Of a DNA stretch of 64,000 nt, positions 1 through 10,595 are shown one piece after another. A program made the translations under genes and the position numbers. Source of the stretch: Cavia porcellus (Eukaryota; Chordata; Mammalia; Rodentia; Caviidae); contig NW_026947506.1 in assembly GCF_034190915.1 (NCBI RefSeq), positions 35,877,748 to 35,941,747 on the forward strand. The letters run 5' to 3'. Position 1 is the stretch's first letter, and every line of letters starts with the position of its first letter. The notes beneath the pieces are model-generated. The model saw only the letters and a list, made by a program, of their open reading frames with translations, was not told the origin of the DNA and did not search any database.

Positions 1-129
1 AAAACCACCCCGTGCCTGCTTGTTGCCACTGGGGCCGGTGGGGGTGGATCACAAAGAAAAGCAGGCTACAGAGTAGGGGGTGAGTTTCAGCTGACCACTC
101 ACCAGCAGACAATTAAATTCCTGACCATT

Positions 130-478
130 TTTGTTTTATTGTACTTTTCATGGTACTGAGGATTGAACCCAGGGCCTTTGCATGGAGCTACATTCCCAGC
201 CCTTTTCAAATCTCTAAGTGTGTGTGTGGGTGGGTGGGTTTTGAGACAGGGATTCACATGCAGTTCAACCTGGTCTTGAACACATGACAATCCTCTTGCT
301 TTAGCCTCTCAAGTGCTGGGATTACAGGTATATACTTCTGTGCCTGGCAAACTTTTAAGTTTTGAGACAAGGTCTCAATAAGTTTCCCCTGGTAGGGCTT
401 GACTTGCTATCCTCCTGCCTCAGCTTCCCTTAGTGCTGGAATGGAAGATGATGTTTACCACCATACTCAGCTGACTAC
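130..478 (-). mobile_element. ID + B1 composite SINE and an adjacent B1-like fragment
   Basis: Antisense ID-like segment (about 150-205, ending in the complement of the A box, GAGCTACATTCCCAGCCC), a short TG-rich linker, then an antisense B1 (about 230-350). A second diverged antisense B1 lies at about 360-470. ID and B1 parts joined in this order recur throughout the window and resemble the rodent B4-type composites. Family level is sure; subfamily is not. Confidence 0.8.
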
Positions 479-515
479 AGTTTTCTTATTTCCAAAATCC
501 AAACTCTACCATCTT

Positions 516-620
516 GGGGCTGGGGATTTAGCTCAGCGGCATAAGTGCCTGCCTTGCAAGCAGGCAGTTGTGAGTTCGATCCCTGGTACCGATAAAAAGG
601 AAAAAGACAAAAAAAAAAAA
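516..620 (+). mobile_element. Young ID SINE with perfect 14-bp target duplication
   Basis: Full-length tRNA-derived ID element with a GGGGCTGGGGATTTAGCTCAG start, A box TAGCTCAGCGGC, B box GTTCGATCC and the structured A-rich tail GATAAAAAGGAAAAAGACA followed by poly(A). It is flanked by CAAACTCTACCATC at 500-513 and 630-643. It is a retroposon, not a tRNA gene: the body does not fold as a standard cloverleaf and it ends in poly(A). Confidence 0.92.
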
Positions 621-1082
621 ATTGACTCTCAAACTCTACCATCAGACCCAACACAAAGACTGGGAAGCTGGAGTGACATCATCATCGTGTTATGTCAGCC
701 TGATTTAGTTTCCTTTCCTTCTCTGCAATTGAGGAAGATGACATTTTCAAGTTTCTATGAATGCAAAGCACTCAGGGAGAGCAAGTGTAGACTTCTGCAC
801 TCATCTGCTTTTTTAGCGGAAATGCAAAACAACATGTAGGCAAATCTGTAACCAGCTCACGGGAAGAGCGACCAGGCACATGCAAATGACATCCATGAGG
901 CTGACTGTAATCAGAGACATTGTAAGCACTGGAGAGGATGTGGAGAAATCGGAACCCTCAGCAAACAGTGCAGCTGCACTGGACACAGTTTGGCAATTTC
1001 TCAAATAGTTCAGAATGAGATTTACCATATGACACAGCCATTGTCTGCCTAGCAATAATCTCAAGAGAATGAAAAACATTTC

Positions 1083-1283
1083 TGCTGTACATGGTGATAC
1101 ACACGTATAATCCCAGCACTCTGGGAGGCTGAGTCAGGAGAATGGCAAGTTAGAGACCAGCTGCAACTTAGTGATTTATGAAGACCTGGTCTCAAACAGT
1201 AAAATGTACTGGAGATATAGCTCAGCATGAAGGCCCTGGGTTCAAATTCAGCCTCTGGTACCAATCCAAAAAAAAAAAGAAAC
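1083..1283 (+). mobile_element. B1 + ID composite SINE
   Basis: Sense B1 part (AATCCCAGCACTCTGGGAGG) followed by an ID part (GGAGATATAGCTCAGCATGA) and a poly(A) run, lying inside the old L1. Confidence 0.8.
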
Positions 1284-1349
1284 TTCAATGTCCATCAGTC
1301 AATGAATGAATAACAAAATGTAGGATAGCCATACAATACATTATCTGGC

Positions 1350-1672
1350 GTAATGGACTAAATGGTACCCTCAATTCATGTGTTGAAATCTACCCCCAGT
1401 GTGATGGTCTTAGGAGCTGGGCTCTTTGGGCACTGATTAGGTTGTGAAGGTGGAGTCTTTATGAGAAGAGACACAAGAGAGCTGCTTCTGCCCTTCTACC
1501 AAGTGTGAACTCCATGAGAAGATAGCCATCTGTGAGCCAGGAGGAAGACCTTAACCAGGGCCAGACCATGCTGTTCTTGGATGTCCCACTTCTAAAACTG
1601 TGGGGAAATTCACGTGTGTTGTTTAAGCCCCTAGTATACAGAAATTTGGTGTGGCAGCCCAAGTTGACAAAG
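1350..1672 (+). mobile_element. MaLR-type (MLT1-like) solo LTR fragment
   Basis: The stretch with CCCCCAGTGTGATGGTCTTA, GGGCACTGATTAGGTTGTGA and a closing GTGTTGTTTAAGCCCC...GTGGCAGCCCAAGTTGAC resembles ERVL-MaLR LTRs. Assignment is by eye; a repeat-library search would settle the subfamily. Confidence 0.55.
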
Positions 1673-1684
1673 AAAGAAACCAGG

Positions 1685-1755
1685 AGAGAGAGAGAGGGAG
1701 AGAGAGAGAGAGGGAGAGAGAGAGGGAGAGAGAGAAAGAAAAGAAAAAAAAAGAC
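1685..1755 (+). repeat. (GA)n-rich simple repeat
   Basis: Impure GAGAG/GGGAGA tract grading into AAGAAAAG, immediately upstream of a SINE. Confidence 0.9.
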
Positions 1756-1756
1756 A

Positions 1757-2030
1757 GACATGGAGGTACACATCTGTAATCCTAGCACTCTGGGAGGCTG
1801 AGGCAAAAAGATTGAAAGTTTGATCGCAGCTTGGGCAGCTTAGTGACCAAATAAGGCCCTCTCTTTATAATATAAAACAAAATAAAAACAGCTGGGGTAC
1901 AAAGACCCTGGGTTCAATTGCTGCTATTGGAAAATAAAAATTCATGAAGAGGGACTGAGAATGTATCCAAGGGGCAGAGTGCTTACCTCGCACATGTGAG
2001 GCTCTGGGTTCAAGCTTGCAGAAAAAAAAG
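1757..2030 (+). mobile_element. B1 + ID composite SINE and a second ID
   Basis: Sense B1 half (1757-1870), ID half with A-rich tail (to about 1940), then another ID fragment at 1950-2030 (CAGAGTGCTTACCTCGCACATG). Confidence 0.7.
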
Positions 2031-2340
2031 AGAAACGGATATAGTCCTGATACATTCCTCATGTGAAATTAAAAAACATGCAAAGTAGAAGAAGCCAGAT
2101 GTGGAAAGTCACACACTGCAAAACAGCATTTATGTGAATTGTCCAGAATAAAATAATCAATGGAAACAGAAAGTTGATTCATGGTTTCCAGGACTCAGCG
2201 TGGGCTGGGAGGGACAGAGGGGATGATGACTAAGAGATCCAGGGTTTCTCTTGGAGGTGATGAGATTGCTGTAAAATTGATTGTGGTGATGTCTGCACAG
2301 CCTTGTGAATATCCTAAAAGCCATTGGCCTGTGCACTTTC

Positions 2341-2976
2341 TTTCTTTTTTTTTTTTTTAATTTTATTTTGAAAGTAGTAAAATACAACAGAACAAGACAG
2401 AATAAAGCCAACTAAGATTGTACAGTGAAATTGGTACAGAACTTCACAGCAGGTTACCGGGATAACAGTAATAGGTATCACAATGTATTTCGTTATCTTT
2501 ACAATAGTTGTTCTTTCAATCACATATATCAAAATAAAATGAAATACAGAACATTTTAGAATTTATCAAAACAGAATATTGAATAGAGCAGTACCATTAA
2601 TCAGAATAGAGCAAAACAGTAATAAAAATATTTGTCTTCAAAGAGATGGTAGAAGGAAATCCCCCTTATTTGCTATGGTCAACCTCACAGGACATGCTCA
2701 GATTTCTGGTTCCCATTTGCTAATGGGGGGACAGGATAAGGGGGTAGGGGAAGTGGATGTTTGACTCTAGGTAGTGCACCACCAGTAGGTTCACTAGTGC
2801 TTAGCAGGGAGGCAGGCTGGCTGCTTGGTTTCCCAGTTTGTAAGTTCTTACATGGTTTGGATCTCAGGAGCTGCTGGTGGTTCTCCTCCTGGAAGGGCTG
2901 CAGCTGGCCACACCGCAGCCACTTACCAGGGAGGGGAGCTGCTTGCTTGGCTTCCCAGCGTCCTAAGTTCCAACAT
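2341..2976 (-). mobile_element. 5'-truncated L1 3' end with 13-bp target duplication
   Basis: A 636-bp insertion bounded by CCTGTGCACTTTC at 2328-2340 and 2977-2989. It begins on the plus strand with poly(T) (2345-2358) next to the complement of AATAAAA (2361-2367), so it is a poly(A)-tailed retroposon on the minus strand. Nothing coding is seen. Its end resembles the insertion at 7953-8175, so both are probably 3' UTRs of one lineage-specific L1 family; a processed pseudogene 3' UTR is the alternative. Confidence 0.75.
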
Positions 2977-3045
2977 CCTGTGCACTTTCAACAGATGGGT
3001 TGTATAGTATGTGAATTATACCTGAATCCAGCTGTTAGGTGTAGC

Positions 3046-3435
3046 TGGTGGCTGCATGCAGTAGCCACCAAGGGACGGGTGGGGTCGCCAGCCCTGGGCT
3101 GGCCTGGAGCAAGACTTGGTTCTCAGTGGGGGTGGCTGCACTAACCTCAGGGCATTTGGAAATACTGTGGGTGTTTCTGATTCATTGAATGTGGAGGAAA
3201 GGTGTCAGCATTTAGCAGGAGAGAGCTGTGGAAGCCTGAAGCTAAACATCCTGCAGCGCAAAGGCCAGTCCTGCACAGGAAGAACTGCCTCCCCTACTGT
3301 CACCCCCTGCCGCACCCTCTTCTGGCTGAAAACCCTGGCCCAGTGGAGCATTCCTGAGGGCACATGTTAGATGTTGCTGCTCAAGGTTTTATAAGGTTCT
3401 CTCCCACTTTTGCAACCACAGGAATAAATCTTGGT
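3046..3435. other. Low-repeat intergenic sequence
   Basis: GC-moderate sequence with no clear SINE or L1 match and no convincing exon. The open frames here are short and have no recognisable product. Confidence 0.5.
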
Positions 3436-3439
3436 GTTA

Positions 3440-3735
3440 GGTTTTTGTTTATTTTGTTTTGTTTTGTGGTGCAGTATCCCCAACCCTTTTTAAATTTTTA
3501 TTTTGAGATGGAGTCTCCCTGAGTTGCCCAGGCTGAGTTCCAACTTGCAAACCTCCTGCCTCAGCCTCCCAGAGTGCTGGCATTACAGGTGTGTGCCACC
3601 ACATCTGGCTTTTGAGTTGGTTTTGTTCTGTCATTCATTCATTCATTCATTCATTCATTCATTGGTGCTAGGGATGGAACCCAGGACCTCCTGGGTTCTA
3701 TGAGGCAAGCTGGCTACCACTGTGGGACTCCCCCA
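3440..3735 (-). mobile_element. B1 composite, (ATTC)n and ID fragment
   Basis: Antisense B1 (3490-3612), an (ATTC) tetranucleotide run of about eight copies at 3632-3663, then an antisense ID-like fragment (3664-3735). Confidence 0.75.
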
Positions 3736-4388
3736 AACCCTCCACCTAATTTTTCTGGTACATATTGGAGCATATCCACGGGGTACCTGGTGACGTTTAG
3801 AGTCATTTTAGAGTCATGTGCATATCTACACTAGTTTTGGTTCTCACAGCAGACCAAATGAGCCAGGAGTGGATCTGCCCTTCATCTCAGAATGGCTGCA
3901 CCTCTTGAAGGCTCTGTTGGCTCTGGTGTGTGGCACTGGGCCTGGGCCAGGCTTATTATTTGGGAGGAATTATTTTTAGCCCTTGGGAGCAGTTTTGAGG
4001 TAACTCATTTGGATGCTTATACAGTGCTATTTTTTTTTTAACCAATCATGACTATTTTCAATCGAGTAGAAGTTCTAAGGCAGAAACATTTCCTTTTTAA
4101 GGCGGTGTTTCTCTGGCAGTTCTAAAGACTAATCCAAAAGATTAGCAAAAATAGCCGGTTGTTAAATAGCTCAAATCTGGAAAATGCAGGCGACATGCTA
4201 CTCTGTGAGTTTCTCAGGGTGAGAAAGGGAGGGAAAGGAAACCAAGGATGGGGATAGGTGTCTATGAATGGTGAATTCCCCACTGGAACTGAGATTTCTC
4301 TCTATTTTTAACCAGACCCTAACCTTCACCAATGATAAATGGCCTATATCTGACGCTAAACTACATTCCCTCCAAATTTAAGTTAATC
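3736..4388. other. Low-repeat intergenic sequence
   Basis: About 650 bases without a recognised mobile element, including an AT-rich stretch around 4020-4160. No exon or ORF of note. Confidence 0.5.
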
Positions 4389-5076
4389 TTCCAGTGAGCT
4401 GGAGGTATACTTCAGTTGGTAGGCGATTTTACCTAGCATGTGCAAAGGCCCACTACCACTAAAACAGAGCAGCCAGTCTTGTAATTTGGGTGAATGCTGC
4501 ATATCAGTTGGGTGAATGCTGTGTATCAAACTCACTAGGTTTGATCTGCTTTTTTTTGAGATGGGGTGTTTCTATGTAGTTCAGGTTGGCCTTGAACTCA
4601 CTGTATAGTCCAGGCTGGCCTCAAGCTCATGGCAGTTCTGCCTCAGCCTCTCCAGTGCTGAGATTACAGGTATGCATTATCACATTTGGCTCTTTGGTCC
4701 ACCTCTGTGTCTTTGCAATTATCCAGTTCCAAGTTTTGCCTACAGTTTTAAGGGAGCAAGTTTCAGCTTCCCTTAGCCCCAGTTGCCAGAGGCCCAGAGT
4801 CTGGTTTTGTCTACAGGGCTGCATACCTGTAACCCCCGCACTGGGGACGCCTAAGGCAGAACGCCTTCAAGTTCAGACCCAGCTTGAGCAACTTAGTGAG
4901 CTCTTGTTTTAAAAAAGTAAAAGTAAGGGCTAGGAGAATAACTCAGTGGCACAAGCGCCTGTCTGGCAAGCATGAGGTTATGTAGTAGCAATAAATAAAT
5001 AAATATAAAAATAGCTAGGGATGCAGCTCAGTGGTACAGCAGCCTGGGTTTGATCTCAGCACTGGGAAAAAAAAAA
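4389..5076. mobile_element. SINE cluster
   Basis: Sense ID (4390-4470), antisense B1 with the internal duplication typical of B1 (4550-4690), sense B1+ID (4820-4980), and a second sense ID (5010-5075). Confidence 0.75.
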
Positions 5077-5459
5077 GGTCACAGGTAAATGTTATTCTGA
5101 AATACGATTTTTCAAGAGGCTTCTCCAATGGAAAAAGATGACTTGTTGAGGAGGCTTTATTTAGTGGCCACAGAATGGGAAAGAGGGAATTTGGTTTATA
5201 AAAAGGAGTAAAGAGGACTGAGGCAGGCTCATAAAGGAGAATAAGACTCATAACTTTGTTGGCATTGGTAGAGGTTTTCCAGGAACTCAGGTGCCATCTC
5301 TTCTTTCATGCCTTGGCTCAGTGTTTCTGTCCATCATGGTAGCTGGAGGTGTCGTTAGCACTGAACTGGGGGAGAGACTAGGTAAGTCTAGGTCAGGTTA
5401 TCTGACATTGCCTTCCCTAGGCCTCTCCTCCCCTCCCCACCTCTTTCCCCTTCCTTCCC

Positions 5460-5870
5460 TTTCTTTCTCTTCTTGTATGGAGAAATGAACCCAGGGCGTT
5501 CCCACTGAGCTACATCCCCAGCTGCTGATTTTTATTTTGAAACAAAGACTAAGTCACTAAATTGCCCACGCTAGGCCTGAGCTTCCAATCTTCTTGCCTC
5601 AACCTCCCAGGGTGCTGGATTACAGGCATGCATCACAATGCTGGGCTAGGTTAATGCTTTCTTAACGTTTTAGACAAAACATTTTTCAAATGATCAACAT
5701 CCTGTGAAGCCAAGTAGGCTCTGACCCAAAGATTAAGGCAGCGAAGGAGACAGACATAATATGAGTGGAGATACCAAGAATTTCTTTTTGTACCAGGACC
5801 AGTACTCACAACCTTGTGCTCCCCAGGCAGGCACTTGTGTCGCTGAGTTAAACCTGTGGCCCAGCAAGCA
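5460..5870 (-). mobile_element. ID + B1 composite and an ID
   Basis: Antisense ID (ACCCAGGGCGTTCCCACTGA) joined to an antisense B1 (5530-5650), then a diverged antisense ID at 5785-5870. Confidence 0.75.
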
Positions 5871-6215
5871 TTTTTATTCCATTCCAGTCACCCATCAGAC
5901 ATGTGTAGGCCCAAGTGAAAGTCACCATCTTCAGCAGAAGTGGCTTCAAGTACCTGAAAAGGAGCCTTGGCAACTGTTGTCATCATAAGTCACACAGCAG
6001 AGGGCTACCCAAAACAAAGCTAGTGGGAGACTGTTCACGTATCGCCCAGCTGTGTGACCTAAAAACTAGCGACTGTAAGTCACCTAATAACAAGTGAAGC
6101 TCTGTGGAGGGCTAATTAAGGTTTTTCTTCAATAGCAGAGGAATCTGGTAAGCTGGCTAAGACCACCTCCAGCCTGTGTGGAGTTGTGATTTTTAACTCG
6201 GAAAACAAACGCCTG
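5871..6215. other. Low-repeat intergenic sequence
   Basis: No repeat family or exon recognised. Confidence 0.45.
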
Positions 6216-6217
6216 CT

Positions 6218-6324
6218 CTTAAAATCATTGTTAAGTGAAATAAGCCAGACACAGGAGGACAAATAACTGTATGACTCCACTTCTATGAAGTCCTTAAAGT
6301 AATCATGGTCATAAACACAGAAAG
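6218..6324 (+). mobile_element. Old L1 3' UTR fragment
   Basis: AAGTGAAATAAGCCAGACAC and the following ACTGTATGACTCCACTTCTA stretch match the common L1 3' UTR pattern. Confidence 0.65.
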
Positions 6325-6561
6325 TAGCACACACCTATAATCCCAGCACTTGGGAGGCCGAGGCAGGAGGATTTCGATGAGTTTGAAGCTAGCCTGGGCT
6401 ACATAGTGAGTTCAAGTCCAGCCTGAACTACAGAGCAAGACTGTCTCAAAAAAACCCCAAAATATGGGGCTCGGGATTTAGCTCAGTGGCATAAGCACCT
6501 ACCTTGCAAGTGTGTGGTCGTGAGTTTGTCGATCCTTGCTACCGATAAAAAAGAAAAAGAC

Positions 6562-6593
<32 letters not shown>

Positions 6594-6600
6594 TGAAATA
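6325..6600 (+). mobile_element. B1 followed by a young ID SINE
   Basis: Sense B1 at 6327-6458, with the GCCTGGGCTACATAGTGAGT / CCAGCCTGAACTACAGAGCA internal duplication, then a full-length ID at 6466-6596 with a GATAAAAAAGAAAAAGACA tail and an (AAAAC)n extension. Confidence 0.88.
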
Positions 6601-6609
6601 AATAAATAA

Positions 6610-6830
6610 ATAGAGATTCAAGCAGGATTGTACATACCTATACTCTGCACTCTGTAAGGTTATAGGAGGAAGGTCACATGTGCAAGCTCAGCCTGGGCAA
6701 TTTAGAATTTAGGGAGACTCAGTTTAAAAAACATTTTTTTTTTTTTTTAAAAGGGTTGGGAGTGTAGCTCAGGGCAAAGAACACTGAGTTCAATTCCCAA
6801 TACCACAAATAAAATAAAACGTAATAGTGT
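6610..6830 (+). mobile_element. B1 + ID composite SINE
   Basis: Diverged sense B1 part, an A/T-rich joint, then an ID part (GGGAGTGTAGCTCAGGGCAA) with an A-rich tail. Confidence 0.7.
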
Positions 6831-6864
6831 TAATCATGGGGATTAGTGTTGAGGATTGCAGGAG

Positions 6865-6930
6865 ACAGTGTGTGCAAAGACCTTTGTCCTGTGCCAGGCA
6901 TATGGTAGGCACTCAGCTGATTCTAGATAC
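6865..6930 (+). repeat. Possible MIR or L2 3' fragment
   Basis: CTGTGCCAGGCATATGGTAG followed by GCACTCAGCTGAT resembles the conserved end of MIR/L2. Short and weak. Confidence 0.35.
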
Positions 6931-7082
6931 AATTGATACTATTACTGTTGCCTAGGGAGTACTTAAATTCATTGAGACACTAGTTAGTAATGGATAAAAA
7001 TAATGGCTCTCGTAACTCGAGACTTTCCTTTTTTCTTTTCTTGTTAGCAGTCTGGTTAAACTCAAGCTGAAAAACTGATTCT

Positions 7083-7405
7083 TCGCTGGGAGTATAACTC
7101 AGTGGTAGAGTGCACAAGGCGCTAGGTTGGTTCCCAGCATTGCAAAAAACCAAACCAATAATCAAAGTGCCAGCCCAGGGTTGCTAATTCCAGATGCAGG
7201 TAGTTTTGTTTTGTATTTTTGCGGTACTGGGGATTGCATCCAGGGCTTTAACACTGAGCTATATTCCAGCACTTTTGTATTTTGAGAAAGAGTCTCTCTA
7301 AATTGCTAAATTGCTAAATTGCCTGGCTAGGCTCAAACTCATGAGCCTCCTGCCTCAACCTCTTTGGCTGCTGGAATTGCAGGCATGCGCCACCACGCCT
7401 GTCTG
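7083..7405. mobile_element. Sense ID and antisense ID + B1 composite
   Basis: ID at 7085-7160 on the plus strand (GGGAGTATAACTCAGTGGTA); antisense ID + B1 at 7205-7405, including a triplicated AAATTGCTA. Confidence 0.75.
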
Positions 7406-7952
7406 GGTGTGTCTTAAATACTACGTGTGTGCATTGGGTAAATGTCATTTAATAGCTCAAGTTCAGATCTGGTTATTGGCAGCAACACAGCAGTGGTGGT
7501 TAAAGACAAAATACTATAAAGGGATGATTCACGATGAGTAGTTAAGAGTGAGAACCCAAAGTATGTGAAATATGTTCTGTGTATAAAGATTTCAAAGGGA
7601 AGAATAAAAACCAAATGGACTTGATCAGCCAGGAAGTCTGAGTGCCTTGATAGGTCTTGAGTGCACGGATTCTCACAATGGGCTCGGGGGTGCTCCCCAC
7701 ACCCCAGCCATACCCCTTACCAGTCATGGTCAATAAGAGCTGCAGGGTTTAGGTCACTGAACTTATCCTTCAGGCCTTGCCTGGGACCCAAAAGCTACTT
7801 GAAGTGACACTTGTGTTTTTAGGTAGGTTATGAGTGTCTAAATTTTCTCTTTCAGTGGAGTTTGGGTCTCTCAATTTCTTTAGCTGCTCCATCGCACTAT
7901 GCTTAACATCGACTCTCCTGAGTCAACAGGCTACATTTGTGAACAGAGCTTT

Positions 7953-8175
7953 TTTTTTTTTTTTTTTTTTATTTAAGAGGAAAAAGAGAAAAACACTAAA
8001 CAAAACAAAGCAGTGTAAGGTTACACATAATACAGAACTACAAAAAAAAAAAAATAACAGTAAGAAATCACCTGTTAATAGATTACATATTATCATCTTG
8101 GAAATAGTTGCTCAAATCACAGTATCAAAGAATACAAAGTAGACATTCAAACAGAGAGACTGCAAACAGCTGTGG
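7953..8175 (-). mobile_element. 5'-truncated L1-type retroposon with 14-bp target duplication
   Basis: Flanked by GTGAACAGAGCTTT at 7939-7952 and 8176-8189. The plus strand begins with a long poly(T), so this is a minus-strand poly(A)-tailed insertion with AAATAA near the end. Its sequence is similar to the end of the 2341-2976 insertion (shared TTGATA..GTGATTTGA..CAACTATT pattern). Confidence 0.7.
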
Positions 8176-8254
8176 GTGAACAGAGCTTTAATAAAGCTAT
8201 CAATATGATCAGACTGTCATTTCCATTTTGCTTTTCAAATAAAACTAGGAGAAA

Positions 8255-8420
8255 TTGTCAGGTGTGGAGTTGCATGGCTGTAATCCCAGTACTTGGGAAG
8301 CCGAGGCAGGAGATTGCTGCAAATTCAAAGCCAACCTGAGCTACAAAATGAGTTCAAGGCTAACCTGACTTGTGTAGTGAAATCCTGCCTCAAAAAGACA
8401 AAGACAAAATAAAAAACAAC
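8255..8420 (+). mobile_element. B1 SINE
   Basis: Sense B1 with GGCTGTAATCCCAGTACTTG, the duplicated CTACAAAATGAGTTCAAGGC segment and an A-rich tail. Confidence 0.85.
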
Positions 8421-8594
8421 AACTAGGAGAAATTGGGAAAAGTTAATTCGCGCTAAGCTTTAGTGTCTGATAGAGTTATTGAGGGCCAAAGGCTTGAGTT
8501 TAGTTTATTTCAGAGGATTGAAGTACAAACATAGGTGCTCCTCAAGCAAATTGTTTTTTCCTAGACTACAGAACATCTTTTTTTTATTCCTTCA

Positions 8595-8872
8595 TTGCTT
8601 TTTTTCTTCTTCTGTGCTGGCGATTGAACTCAGGTTCCCAAGTATCAAAATGTCCTTTCAATTGTCCGGGGATTTAGCTTAGCAGCTTACAAGCACTTGC
8701 CTGGCAAGTGTGAGGTTGTGTGTTCGATCCCCAGTATAAAAAAAATCCTCTTTTTGGGGCTGGGAATTTAGCTCAGCGGCATAAGTGCCTGCCTTGCAAG
8801 TGTGTGGTCATGAGTTCAATCCCTGGTCCCGATAAAAAAGAAAAAGGCAAAAAAAAAAAAAAATCCTCTTTT
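8595..8872. mobile_element. ID SINEs: two sense copies in tandem and an antisense scrap
   Basis: Antisense ID fragment at 8595-8650; sense ID at 8664-8748; young full-length sense ID at 8756-8861. The last is flanked by AAATCCTCTTTT at 8743-8754 and 8861-8872, so it inserted into the poly(A) tail of the older one. Confidence 0.85.
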
Positions 8873-8919
8873 CATTCAATAATGATACTCAAGTTAATAA
8901 GTATACCAAAATATTTTTC

Positions 8920-9235
8920 TTCCTTTTTTTTTGATGTGATAATGATTCTGGGGGATCAAACCTGGGGTCTCTGTGTGCTAGGTAAGCACTCCTCCATTAA
9001 CCACATCCTGTTGCTCCATTATTATTATTAATTAATTTGCTTTTGACCTTTTGAGACAGAGTCTTGCTATATAGTCCAGGCTGGCCTCAAACTCAGAGTG
9101 ACTCTCTTGCCTCAGCTTCCTGAGTGCTGGGATTACAAGTATGTGCTCTCATGCCAGGCCCTTACTTAAACTTCTGGGGTTTTTTGATCATTTTGAGACA
9201 GTTCAGGCTGGTCTTGAACTCACCACACCCATCTC
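8920..9235 (-). mobile_element. ID and B1 SINEs
   Basis: Antisense ID (8930-9015), antisense B1 (9045-9165) and a partial antisense B1 (9185-9232). Confidence 0.75.
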
Positions 9236-9239
9236 AAAA

Positions 9240-9435
9240 CATTTTTTAATCAACATAAAATTCACATACTATAAGCCAAAGGTTATTATTCAGTGAGCAC
9301 TTGCCTAGTATGCATGAGGTCCCAGGACAGAAAGAAAATTCCTCTAGCATAAATGAACCGTTTAGACAATTTAGTGACATTTCACATATTTGCAGTATTG
9401 TGCAACCATGACCTCTGTCTAGTTCCAATATTACT
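9240..9435 (-). mobile_element. Old L1 3' UTR fragment
   Basis: CATAAAATTCACATACTATA and TTGCAGTATTGTGCAACCAT match the complement of the L1 3' UTR; a short ID scrap interrupts it at about 9290-9325. Confidence 0.55.
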
Positions 9436-9439
9436 GTAA

Positions 9440-9600
9440 GCTGGGTGTGGTGGTGCGTGCCTGTCATCCCAGACTCAGGAGGCCGTGGCAAAAAGATTGT
9501 AGTGAGTTTGAGGCCAGTCTGGACTACAATGTGAGTTCAAGACTGAATTACATAGTGAGACCCTGTCTCAAAAAACAAAAAACAAACAACTACAATAACA
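9440..9600 (+). mobile_element. B1 SINE
   Basis: Sense B1 (GCTGGGTGTGGTGGTGCGTG) with internal duplication and an (AAAC)n-rich tail. Confidence 0.85.
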
Positions 9601-9726
9601 ATAAACCCTGCAAACAATAACAAAAACAATCCAAAAACAAAACACTTATTAACCTGAAAGGAAATTTGTCTATATTATGTAGTTGCTCACTACGTACATG
9701 CTGGTCTTTTTCTATTGATTTTTTTG

Positions 9727-10595
9727 TTTGTTTTGAGACAGGGTCTCATATGTGGTTCAAACTGGCCTTGAGCTCATTATGTAACACAGGCTGACCTTGA
9801 ATTTGAGGCAATCTATCTGCCTGAGACTCCAAAGTGCTAGGATTATTGGCTTTCATCACCACACTCGGTTGTTTTGTTTTTTGGTTTTTTGAGACGGGGT
9901 CTCACTGTGTAGTTGAGGCTGGGCTTGATCTCATTGTGTGGCCCATACTATACTGGAATTCACAGCAAGCCTCCTGCCTCAGTCTCCTGGGTGCTAGCAT
10001 TATAGGCATGTGCTACCGTGCCTGGCTTCCATGAATTTTCTTATTCTGATTATTTCAAATAAATGAATGAATCAAACAACTTGTGATTTTTATATCTGGT
10101 TTCTCTCTTTTCTTTTTTTTTTTTTTTTTTGTCTTTTGAGACAGGGTCTCACTATGTAGTTCAGGCTGGCCTTAGACTCACTTCATAGCCCAGGCTGGTC
10201 TCAAACTTACAGTGATTCTCTAACCTCAGCCTCCTGAGTGCTGGGACTACAGGCATGTATCACCATACCAGGCTACATCTGGCTTATTTCATTGGCCTAT
10301 ATTTAAGTTTCATTCATGTGGGATGTATCGGTGCTTTATCTCTTTTTATAGTTAAATACTGTTCTATTGAGTGGACAGTTTGTGTGTGTGTGTCTGTGTG
10401 TGTGTGTGTTACACTGAAGACTGAATCTAGGACCTCCACACTGAGCACCACTTCTAACCTTTTCTTTTCTTTTTTCTTTTTCTTTTTTTTTGGCAGAGTC
10501 TGACTAAATTGCTAAATTGTCTGGGGTTGGGCTTGAACGTGTGATCCTCCCTTAGTTTGCCAAAGTGCTGGGTTGTAGGGTGTACAGCAAGGTTA
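9727..10595 (-). mobile_element. Cluster of antisense B1 SINEs and an ID + B1 composite
   Basis: B1 copies at 9727-9870, 9880-10030 and 10110-10275. A short old L1-like piece lies at 10290-10380, a (TG)n run at 10381-10410, and an ID + B1 composite at 10411-10590. All SINEs here are in the same orientation. Confidence 0.78.

Larger units (their letters stand above)
880..3045 (+). mobile_element. Old L1 ORF2 end and 3' UTR, broken by later insertions
   Basis: Pieces at 880-1082, 1284-1350, 2035-2327 and 2990-3045 follow, in order, the ORF2 3' end and 3' UTR of mammalian L1 (the GGAGAGGATGTGGAGAAAT, TGTCCATCAGTCAATGAATG and GTGAATATCCTAAAAGCCA stretches). The gaps are filled by a B1+ID SINE (1083-1283), a MaLR-type LTR plus SINEs (1350-2030) and an L1 3' end (2341-2976). 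Decayed, no usable ORF. Confidence 0.7.

Noticed and set aside
516..620. Functional tRNA gene
   Set aside because: A and B boxes are present, but the element has a poly(A) tail, target duplication and many dispersed copies: an ID retroposon.
399..839. 146-codon open frame on the plus strand
   Set aside because: It runs through a B1 fragment and a young ID SINE; the product is SINE translation, not a gene.
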